From positions 1-64,000 of the forward strand of contig NZ_LT835160.1 in the NCBI RefSeq assembly GCF_900169715.1: a DNA stretch of 64,000 bases. The letters are read 5' to 3'. This DNA is from Kocuria massiliensis (GTDB taxonomy: Bacteria; Actinomycetota; Actinomycetes; Actinomycetales; Micrococcaceae). Below the pieces are notes generated by a model. That model did not search any database and had not been told where the DNA came from. It was given only the letters and a program-made list of their open reading frames with translations. Of this stretch, positions 58,058 to 64,000 are shown piece by piece. The first letter of the stretch is position 1; each line of letters starts with the position of its first letter. The position numbers and the translations under genes were made by a program.

Positions 58058-58372
58058 CTACGTGGTATCGATCATCCCGCGATATTTGACCGCCGCGTTC
58101 CGCAACGCGGTGATCAGGGCACGCTGAGACGAACCGTGGTACCGGGTGGAGATGGGCTCCACCAGGCGTTCCTCGTCGACGATGCTTGCTCCCACGATCA
58201 AGCTCCGGACGAACGTATTCGTCAGGGCCAACGTCGCCGTGCATTCCGCATCGAGGATTCGGTGAGTGTTCCGGTCGACCACGAGGCCGACGAAGAAAAT
58301 CCCGAACTGATGTGTGATCGGGTTACTCGACGGCGACTTCGCTTCTCCGGTCACGAAGATCGAGGAACACAT
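58058..58372 (-). CDS. DUF3870 domain protein
   Basis: A 104-residue soluble protein that matches the DUF3870 pattern: FVTGEAKSPSSNPITHQFGIFFVGLVVD, ECTATLALTNTFVRSLIVG and YHGSSQRALITALRNA. Function unknown; in other phyla such genes lie beside transporter and dipeptide metabolism genes. ATG 58372 has TAAGCT six bases upstream and no Shine-Dalgarno sequence, suggesting a leaderless mRNA and hence a promoter at the head of the DUF819-epimerase-NlpC group. A strong terminator follows 45 bases after the stop. Confidence 0.82.
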   Translation of the reverse strand: MCSSIFVTGEAKSPSSNPITHQFGIFFVGLVVDRNTHRILDAECTATLALTNTFVRSLIVGASIVDEERLVEPISTRYHGSSQRALITALRNAAVKYRGMIDTT

Positions 58373-58412
58373 GGGAAAAGCTTAACCCCAGACAACTGTG
58401 ATTACGAACACG

Positions 58413-59810
58413 TTACGCACGTTGAGCCTCCGCCTCAGCCATGCCGGTACCAACCCACGTCGTCACCGTTTCTCGCTCCGCCAGGTCAGCGGCGAGTTCC
58501 TGGACTTCCGCAGCGGTCACGGCGCGAATATTCTGGTGCAATTCGTCCAAATCCGTAAAAGTTCCGGTGTCGAGTTCGGAGCGACCTAAACGGAACATTC
58601 GAGATCCAGAGTCCTCGCTCCCCAGCAAGGTCGCGCCACTGAGCTGACCGGTGACCTTATCCAGTTCGGTCGCGCTCATCCCGTGCTCGGCCAGATGATG
58701 CAGCTCCCGTCGCATCACATCAATCACCGTGGACGCCTTATCCGGGGTGCACCCTGCGTACATTCCGAAATACCCGGCGTCGGAATAGGACCCGCCAAAG
58801 GAAAAGGTGTTGTAGGCGAGTCCACGTTTTTCCCGCACTTCCTGGAAAAGCCGGGACGACATGCCCCCGCCCAGGGCCGCATTCAGCACGGACATCGTGA
58901 ATCGTTGGGGCGACCCCGCGATCAAACCTGTGCTTCCGATGATCACATTCGCCTGCTCGAAGGCACGATCCACGGTGTGATGGCCGAATTCCGGGGACAA
59001 TGGTGCGGCCTTGCGAATGCGCCGCGGCGCCGGCGTCGCCCCCTGGGGCAAAGCCCAGCCGGAGCGGTCCAGCGCGTCGGGCAAAGCCCAGCCGGAGCGG
59101 TCCAGCGCGTCGAGCACGTGCCGCACGACGTCGCGGTGTTCGAGCCCTCCCGCCACCGAGATGACGAGCTTGTCCGGCGTGTAGTGCTGGGAATAGTGGT
59201 CCCAGACGGCGTCACGGGCCACCGAGGTGATCTCTGATGGGTTGCCGCCGATCGGGCGCCCCAGCGGGTGCTCACCCATGATTTTGCTCGTGAAGTTTTC
59301 GAAGGCCACATCGGTGGGATCATCCAAATCCATCGCGATCTCTTCGAGGATGACGCCGCGTTCCTGCTCCAGCTCTTGCGGGTCCAAGAGGGCCGAGGTC
59401 ACCATGTCCGCAATCACGTCCACGGCCATGGGCAGATCCTCTGACAGCACCCTGGCGTAATAGCAGGTATGCTCCTTCGCCGTCAGTGCGTTGGACTCGC
59501 CGCCCACGGCGTCGAAGGCCTCCGCTATCTGCAGCGCGTTGCGCCGCTCGGTGCCCTTGAACAGCAGGTGTTCGAGGAAGTGCGTCGAACCATACATTCC
59601 CACGGCCTCATCGCGAGAGCCGACGCCCACCCAGAAACCGAGGGACACGCTACGTTGCCCAGGCATGCGTTCGGTGAGAACCCGAACTCCTCCAGGCAAA
59701 ACCGATCGACGTACCTCATTGCCGCCTTCCCCCGACCAGACCAGGCGTCCGTCGTCGTCGTGCATCTCGGCGGTCAGGTCCTGAGGCTCGAGCCCCAATG
59801 TGTACGGCAT
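58413..59810 (-). CDS. M16 family zinc peptidase
   Basis: A 465-residue insulinase-type protease of the PepR/MPP-beta type. The inverted zinc motif HFLEH is at 77-81, with the third ligand glutamate at about 156 in ILEEIAMD, and the C-terminal M16 domain runs from about 215. NALTAKEHTCYYARV is the usual substrate-channel stretch. Residues 234-255 hold DALDRSGWALP twice because of a perfect 33-bp tandem duplication; the extra 11 residues lie in the hinge after GGLEHRDVVRHVL. The gene lies downstream of pnp, as is usual in actinobacteria. Confidence 0.93.
   Translation of the reverse strand: MPYTLGLEPQDLTAEMHDDDGRLVWSGEGGNEVRRSVLPGGVRVLTERMPGQRSVSLGFWVGVGSRDEAVGMYGSTHFLEHLLFKGTERRNALQIAEAFDAVGGESNALTAKEHTCYYARVLSEDLPMAVDVIADMVTSALLDPQELEQERGVILEEIAMDLDDPTDVAFENFTSKIMGEHPLGRPIGGNPSEITSVARDAVWDHYSQHYTPDKLVISVAGGLEHRDVVRHVLDALDRSGWALPDALDRSGWALPQGATPAPRRIRKAAPLSPEFGHHTVDRAFEQANVIIGSTGLIAGSPQRFTMSVLNAALGGGMSSRLFQEVREKRGLAYNTFSFGGSYSDAGYFGMYAGCTPDKASTVIDVMRRELHHLAEHGMSATELDKVTGQLSGATLLGSEDSGSRMFRLGRSELDTGTFTDLDELHQNIRAVTAAEVQELAADLAERETVTTWVGTGMAEAEAQRA
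59046..59111 (-). repeat. Perfect 33-bp tandem duplication inside the M16 peptidase gene
   Basis: Positions 59046-59078 and 59079-59111 are identical, each starting GGGCAAAGCCC on the plus strand. The repeat keeps the frame and adds 11 residues. Perfect identity suggests it is recent or an assembly artefact. Confidence 0.92.
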
Positions 59811-59964
59811 GTCTGCTGGGTGGTCCTCACTGGTCGGTTTCGGCTTGCGGGAGCACGGTACGCCCCGGCGAACAGTCTAGGGCACGGCGCCACCTGCCCA
59901 CGACGCACCGAGGCCCCGGCCAGATTCGAGATGAATCCGACCGGGGCCTCAGTGGCTCAACGCG

Positions 59965-62202
59965 TTACGCCTCGTCGGCGGCTTCGGAGTTGGCCTCATC
60001 CTCGGCAACTACCGGGGCAAGCGAGAGCTTTCCGCGGTCATCAACCTTGGTGATTTCGACCTGGACCTTCTGGCCCACTCCGACGACGTCTTCGACGTCG
60101 TTCACACGGTTGCCATCGTTGAGCTTGCGGAGCTCCGAGATGTGCAACAGACCATCCTTGCCCGGAGTCAACGAAACGAAGGCGCCGAAGGTCGTCGTCT
60201 TCACGACTGTGCCCAAGTAGCGCTCGCCCACCTCGGGAACCTGAGGGTTCGCGATGGCGTTGATGGCGGACCGTGCGGCTTCTGCCGAGGGTCCGTCGAC
60301 GGCGCCGATGAACACGGTGCCGTCATCCTCGATCGAGATATCCGCGCCGGTGTCTTCCTGGATCTGGTTGATCATCTTGCCCTTCGGCCCGATGACCTCG
60401 CCGATCTTGGCCACCGGAACGTTCACGGTGATGATGCGGGGAGCAAATTCGCTCATCTCATCCGGGGCGTCGATCACCGAGGTGAGCACGCTCAGGATGT
60501 GCAGGCGAGCCTCACGGGCCTGCTTCAGGGCGGAGCCGAGCACGGCGGCGGGGATGCCGTCGAGCTTGGTATCCAGCTGAATTGCCGTGACGAACTCGGA
60601 CGTGCCGGCGACCTTGAAGTCCATGTCGCCCAGGGCGTCCTCGGCGCCGAGGATATCGGTCAACGCGGCGTAACGGGTTTCGCCGTCGACCTCATCCGAA
60701 ACGAGGCCCATCGCGATGCCTGCGACCGGCGCGCGCAGAGGCACACCGGCGTTGTACAGCGAGAGGGTCGAGGCGCAGACGGAGCCCATCGACGTCGAAC
60801 CGTTGGAACCGAGAGCCTCGGACACCTGGCGGATCGCGTAGGGGAACTCTTCGCGCGAGGGCAGGACCGGGGTCAGGGCACGCTCGGCGAGAGCACCGTG
60901 GCCGATCTCGCGGCGCTTCGGCGAGCCGACGCGACCGGTTTCACCCGTGGAGTACGGCGGGAAGTTGTAGTGGTGGATGTACCGCTTCGACTTGACCGGG
61001 GAGAGCGAATCGATCTGCTGCTCCAACTTGAGCATATTGAGCGTGGTGACACCCATGATCTGGGTTTCTCCACGTTCGAAGATCGCCGAACCGTGAACAC
61101 GCGGCAAGACATCGACCTCAGCGGAGAGTCGACGGATGTCGGTGAGCCCACGCCCATCGATGCGAATCTGATCCGTCAAGATGCGCTGGCGCACGGTCTT
61201 CTTGGTTAGGGCGTTGAACGCACCGTTGACCTCGTCGAGGCGACCCTCAAACTGCTGGCCTTCGCCGGCGAGCGCGTCCGCGATCTCCTTCTGGAGGTTC
61301 TCCGAAGCGATCTCGCGTTCCTGCTTGCCACCGATGGAGTAAACGTCCTTGACCTTCTGGCCGAATTTCGACTCAACGGCTTCGGCGACGTCGTCGCCGT
61401 ATCCGCCGAAGCGCTCGATCTCCATGGCAGGCTTGCCTGCACGCTGAGCCAGGTCCGACTGAGCGTCGCACAGTGCCTTAATGAAGGGCTTGGCGGCCTC
61501 GAGTCCCTCGGCCACGACGTCCTCGGTGGGTGCAGTAGCGCCGGACTGAATCAATTCCCAGGAGTCGTCGGTGGCTTCCGCCTCAACCATCATGATCGCG
61601 ACGTCTTCCGTGCCATCAGATTTGGTCACGACACGGCCGGCGACGGCCATGTCGAAGACGGCGTTTTCGAGCTGGGAATGCTTGGGGAAGGCGACCCACT
61701 GACCGTCGATGAGGGCAATGCGCACGCCGCCGACCGGTCCCTGGAAAGGAATGCCGGACAGGGTGGTAGACATTGACGCGGCGTTGATGGCCACGGTGTT
61801 GTAAATTTCGTCCGGATCGATGGTCAGAACCGTGACGACGACCTGCACTTCATTGCGAATGCCCTTGCCGAAGGCCGGGCGCAACGGGCGGTCGATGAGA
61901 CGGCACGCGAGGATCGCGTCCGTCGAGGGGCGTCCTTCACGGCGGAAGAACGAACCGGGGATGCGGCCGGCGGCGTACATCCGCTCTTCGACGTCCACGG
62001 TCAGCGGGAAGAAGTCGAATCCTTCACGCGGGTGCTTGCCGACGGCGGTCGCGGACAGCATCGTGGTGTCCTCGTCGATGGACACGAGCGTCGAACCCGC
62101 GGCCTGCTGGGCCAAACGGCCCGTTTCAAAACGTACGGTGCGCTGACCGAACTTGCCATTGTCGATGATGGCTTCTGCGTACTGAATCTCGGGACCCTCC
62201 AA
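59965..62202 (-). CDS. pnp: Polyribonucleotide nucleotidyltransferase (PNPase)
   Basis: Phosphorolytic 3'-5' exoribonuclease, also able to add tails. The 745-residue protein has two RNase PH domains (about 12-150 and 335-560) joined by a helical domain, a KH domain (about 600-660; [19 protein letters not shown]) and an S1 domain (about 668-740) with an acidic tail. The start is TTG at 62202, with a strong GGAGGTGA three bases upstream. A long folded leader (62203-62340) lies between it and rpsO, as expected for a gene under autogenous control. Confidence 0.97.
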   Translation of the reverse strand: MEGPEIQYAEAIIDNGKFGQRTVRFETGRLAQQAAGSTLVSIDEDTTMLSATAVGKHPREGFDFFPLTVDVEERMYAAGRIPGSFFRREGRPSTDAILACRLIDRPLRPAFGKGIRNEVQVVVTVLTIDPDEIYNTVAINAASMSTTLSGIPFQGPVGGVRIALIDGQWVAFPKHSQLENAVFDMAVAGRVVTKSDGTEDVAIMMVEAEATDDSWELIQSGATAPTEDVVAEGLEAAKPFIKALCDAQSDLAQRAGKPAMEIERFGGYGDDVAEAVESKFGQKVKDVYSIGGKQEREIASENLQKEIADALAGEGQQFEGRLDEVNGAFNALTKKTVRQRILTDQIRIDGRGLTDIRRLSAEVDVLPRVHGSAIFERGETQIMGVTTLNMLKLEQQIDSLSPVKSKRYIHHYNFPPYSTGETGRVGSPKRREIGHGALAERALTPVLPSREEFPYAIRQVSEALGSNGSTSMGSVCASTLSLYNAGVPLRAPVAGIAMGLVSDEVDGETRYAALTDILGAEDALGDMDFKVAGTSEFVTAIQLDTKLDGIPAAVLGSALKQAREARLHILSVLTSVIDAPDEMSEFAPRIITVNVPVAKIGEVIGPKGKMINQIQEDTGADISIEDDGTVFIGAVDGPSAEAARSAINAIANPQVPEVGERYLGTVVKTTTFGAFVSLTPGKDGLLHISELRKLNDGNRVNDVEDVVGVGQKVQVEITKVDDRGKLSLAPVVAEDEANSEAADEA

Positions 62203-62403
62203 GGGTCACCTCCATTTCTTCTTAGGTCGCGTGGGCCCTCCCCGACTCGGTCTTCGATCGAGGCTCACGGATGATTCACCATCCGGAAGCCACTACCGAG
62301 GACCGTGGGTTAGGGCCGGGGCCCACGCTGTTCTTCTTCCGAACCCCCGAGGTTCCTCCCCGGCGGGTTCGCGGCACGGTATTCGTGCCGTTATTTAACA
62401 AGA
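62203..62403 (-). promoter_or_regulatory. Structured 5' leader of pnp
   Basis: About 200 bases without a gene before the strong pnp Shine-Dalgarno sequence. GCGTGGGCCC (62229-62238) can pair with GGGCCCACGC (62319-62328), closing an 80-base loop with small hairpins: CTCG/CGAG (62246-62262) and CGGATG/CATCCG (62268-62285). The right arm can instead form a local hairpin with CGTGGG (62304-62309). A further CGGCACG/CGTGCCG hairpin is at 62372-62390. pnp leaders are cleaved by RNase III in E. coli; a similar role here is inference. Confidence 0.6.
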
Positions 62404-62470
62404 CGGCGGTGCCGCCTTCAGTCCCTAGTGTTCCATGAAAGAACGCTCAGGTCTTGAAAGCAGCACCGCC
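62404..62470 (-). terminator. Possible terminator or processing stem after rpsO
   Basis: GGCGGTGC (62405-62412) pairs with GCACCGCC (62463-62470) across a 50-base loop; GGCGG-TG-CCGCC alone (62405-62416) can form a small hairpin. On the minus strand TCTTGTTAAATAAC follows. It starts 18 bases after the rpsO stop. It may be a weak terminator or an RNase III site. Confidence 0.42.
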
Positions 62471-62487
62471 GCTCGCAAACGTCGTTA

Positions 62488-62757
62488 CTATCGGCGCAGG
62501 CCGAGGCGCTGAATCAGCGTACGGTAACGCTCGATGTCGATCCGGCGCAGGTAGCCGAGCATGTTGCGACGGCGACCCACCAGGATCATGAGACCACGAC
62601 GCGAGTGGTGGTCATGCTTGTGGGACTTGAGGTGTTCCGTCAGATCGCTGATGCGACGAGTCAGAACGGCGACCTGAACCTCGGGCGAACCGGTGTCGCC
62701 TTCGCTGGTCGCGTACTCTTTGATGATTTCCTGCTTGACAGCGGGATCCAATGCCAC
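62488..62757 (-). CDS. rpsO: 30S ribosomal protein S15
   Basis: uS15 binds the central domain of 16S rRNA. The 89-residue protein has [33 protein letters not shown], the conserved [15 protein letters not shown] and [12 protein letters not shown]. The GTG at 62757 has AGGAG seven bases upstream; the longer frame is not used. It is upstream of pnp, as in most bacteria. Its 150-base leader contains hairpins that could be an S15-binding site. Confidence 0.97.
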   Translation of the reverse strand: MALDPAVKQEIIKEYATSEGDTGSPEVQVAVLTRRISDLTEHLKSHKHDHHSRRGLMILVGRRRNMLGYLRRIDIERYRTLIQRLGLRR

Positions 62758-62991
62758 TGAATAACTCCTAGAGTTAGTGCCGTGAACCGCCCGATACGGT
62801 GTATACCGCCGGGATCCCCTGCATCGCGGACAGTCCCGATGTGGCAATGCCCATCGAGGATCACGATGCGAGGGAGGTCTGGCAACCACGGACTGCAGCC
62901 AGACGTATCGAACAGTCTAACTGATGGCGGCCCATTCCCGGAAGGCTGCAGCGGCCCATCGATGTGAGACGTGTGACCTTATCGTGCGACG
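62758..62991 (-). promoter_or_regulatory. rpsO leader and divergent promoter region
   Basis: The minus-strand leader has a 7-bp stem GTCTGGC/GCCAGAC (62877-62904) with a 14-base loop, and a GC-rich CCGCC/GGCGG fold nearer the start. A TAGACT hexamer at 62915-62920 could be the -10. S15 represses its own synthesis by binding its leader in several phyla; the evidence here is only the fold and place. On the plus side TATCGT (62980-62985) lies six bases before the glycosylase ATG. Confidence 0.45.
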
Positions 62992-63624
62992 ATGGCTGAC
63001 ATGATCGATTTCTCGCAGCCCGCCGACGTGGTCGCCCCGCTTCTGTTGGGTGCAATCCTCCATCGTGGCGACGTCGCCATCCGATTGACGGAAGTCGAAG
63101 CGTACCTCGGCGAGATCGACCCGGCCTCCCACGCACATAAGGGACCAACCCCGCGGTGCCGCACGATGTTTGGTCCGCCAAGCTGCCTGTACGTGTACGC
63201 CTCCTATGGGATACACCGCGCGGGAAACCTCGTATGCTCCCCTGACGGCACCGCCACCGGTTGTTTGATGCGAGGTGGCGAAGTGGTGTCAGGGCTCGAC
63301 ACGGTTCGTGCCCGCCGCGGCCCCCACGCACCAGACGCTGGGTTGGCTCGGGGGCCTGGGAACCTCGGCGCAGCCCTGGGCCTGAGCCTGTCCGACGACG
63401 GCTCCCGCGTTCACCACGGTTCTTCACCAGACCGTTCCGGCCTCTCGGTCGCCGACGAGGACGGATTCTGGATCGAAGAACGCCAGGGCCCGGTTGAGGT
63501 GGTTCGCGGACGCCGAATTGGCATTAGCAAGAACGCCGACGCTCCCCTGAGGTACTGGATTCCGGGCGACCCCACGGTGAGTTCTCCGCGCTCCCGCAGA
63601 GTCGCCCTCGATCAATCTCTCTGA
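62992..63624 (+). CDS. DNA-3-methyladenine glycosylase, AAG/MPG family
   Basis: Base-excision repair enzyme that removes alkylated purines. The 210-residue protein has the AAG fold motifs: catalytic Glu36 and Tyr38 in EVEAYLG, His47, and Tyr72 in LYVYASYGIHRAGNLV. RGPGNLGAALGL and GRRIGISKNADAPLRYWIPGD complete the family pattern. ATG 62992 has TATCGT six bases upstream and no Shine-Dalgarno sequence; a second ATG three codons in is possible. It is divergent from rpsO and convergent with an aminotransferase gene. Confidence 0.9.
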   Translation: MADMIDFSQPADVVAPLLLGAILHRGDVAIRLTEVEAYLGEIDPASHAHKGPTPRCRTMFGPPSCLYVYASYGIHRAGNLVCSPDGTATGCLMRGGEVVSGLDTVRARRGPHAPDAGLARGPGNLGAALGLSLSDDGSRVHHGSSPDRSGLSVADEDGFWIEERQGPVEVVRGRRIGISKNADAPLRYWIPGDPTVSSPRSRRVALDQSL

Positions 63625-63664
63625 ATCTCTTCCAGGTGGGGATCGGCCCGATCGGAAATCCCGA

Positions 63665-64000
63665 TTACTTCAGGTTCCGCTCGGCTTCATACGCGGCAAC
63701 TGCCCGCTGGAGTCGATTCACGCCCTCGACGATGTCGTCCTCCGCATTGGTCACGAAGGACAGCCGCATCGTATTCCGAATGCTGGTGTCCACGTGGAAT
63801 GAGCTCCCCGGCACAAAACCGACGCCTTCACGCATCGCATACGGCAAGAGGGCATCGGTATCGTAGGCCTCCGGCAATTCCGCCCAAAGGAACATCCCGC
63901 CGAGCGGCGTCGTGACTCGGGAACCTTCCGGCAAGGCCCGCGGAAGCTCGCGAGCCAAAGCGTGGCACCGCTGCCCGTAGACCCGCAGTTTTTCCTCATC
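63665..64000 (-). CDS. PLP-dependent aminotransferase, C-terminal part (cut by window edge)
   Basis: The last 111 residues of a fold-type I aminotransferase. It begins in the window at DEEKLRVYGQR, and PLGGMFLWAELPE, EGVGFVPGSSFH and NTMRLSFVTNAEDDIVEGVNRL form the small C-terminal domain with the conserved substrate-carboxylate Arg in MRLSF. The pattern suits 2-aminoadipate or multi-substrate aminotransferases (MocR/LysN type). The active-site lysine lies off the right edge, so the substrate cannot be given. Confidence 0.85.
   Translation of the reverse strand, partial: DEEKLRVYGQRCHALARELPRALPEGSRVTTPLGGMFLWAELPEAYDTDALLPYAMREGVGFVPGSSFHVDTSIRNTMRLSFVTNAEDDIVEGVNRLQRAVAAYEAERNLK

Noticed and set aside
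51641-58372. Genomic island with mobile element borders
   Set aside because: No transposase, integrase, tRNA or flanking repeat seen; only gene content suggests an accessory block.
59046-59111. Two 33-bp direct repeats as a start of a CRISPR array
   Set aside because: Units are directly adjacent with no spacer and lie inside a coding frame.
60142-61209. 355-codon plus-strand frame opposite pnp
   Set aside because: Antisense shadow of PNPase.

Overview
The window is high-GC chromosomal DNA from an actinobacterium. Gene content and order fit Micrococcales, most likely Micrococcaceae; the genus cannot be fixed from the sequence. The grounds are runs such as pgsA-cinA-clgR-DUF3046-recA-recX, miaB-miaA-dapF-hflX, infC-rpmI-rplT-rRNA methyltransferase-pheST, and dapB/dapA/rnj/ftsK, plus DUF1844 and SseB genes, actinobacterial LexA boxes and many GTG starts. 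I support 60 protein genes, one of them cut by the right edge. Nearly all are core housekeeping genes and most lie on the minus strand. I found no CRISPR array, insertion sequence, prophage or tRNA.

Layout. 1-570: G/T-rich leader (minus strand) of an rRNA operon whose 16S gene lies off the left edge, and the tyrS terminator. 571-4897: tyrS, a HelD-type helicase, apt. 5054-14427: arginine biosynthesis in two minus-strand units, argCJBDFR and argGH, split by an oppositely directed ankyrin gene, with ArgR-type boxes before argC and argG. 14526-24960: a quinone reductase, a membrane protein, pheST, a Nudix hydrolase, a cation efflux protein, an rRNA methyltransferase, rplT-rpmI-infC (infC read from an ATT start behind an attenuator-like hairpin) and DUF1844. 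25048-29367: SseB protein, hisA, a small membrane protein, hisH, hisB, hisC. 29391-30782: a LysM membrane protein and lexA, divergent around several LexA boxes. 30882-38916: a DinG-like helicase, hflX, a methyltransferase, dapF, miaA, miaB. 39031-44275: an orphan APH-fold kinase, recX-recA (SOS box), DUF3046, clgR, cinA, pgsA. 44322-51523: ftsK, rnj, dapA, a TPR membrane protein, dapB. 51641-58372: a cell-wall-themed accessory block (O-acyltransferase, class A beta-lactamase-like hydrolase, NlpC/P60 endopeptidase, dipeptide epimerase, DUF819 membrane protein, DUF3870 protein). 58413-64000: M16 peptidase, pnp, rpsO, a 3-methyladenine glycosylase and the end of an aminotransferase gene.

How it fits together. 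The arginine genes form a full ornithine-to-arginine route with their repressor. The dap genes make diaminopimelate and lysine, feeding peptidoglycan. lexA, the LysM gene and recA are an SOS nucleus. pnp, rnj, rpsO, infC, rpmI and rplT serve RNA turnover and translation, and several have structured leaders typical of autoregulated genes.

The best candidates for something little described are: (1) DUF3870-DUF819-epimerase-NlpC, which reads as a murein-peptide salvage operon with DUF819 as the likely importer and an internal terminator; (2) the infC leader with its ATT start; (3) the folded pnp leader; (4) a recurring architecture in which a TANNNT hexamer sits 6-7 bases before the start codon and no Shine-Dalgarno sequence is present, pointing to many leaderless mRNAs.
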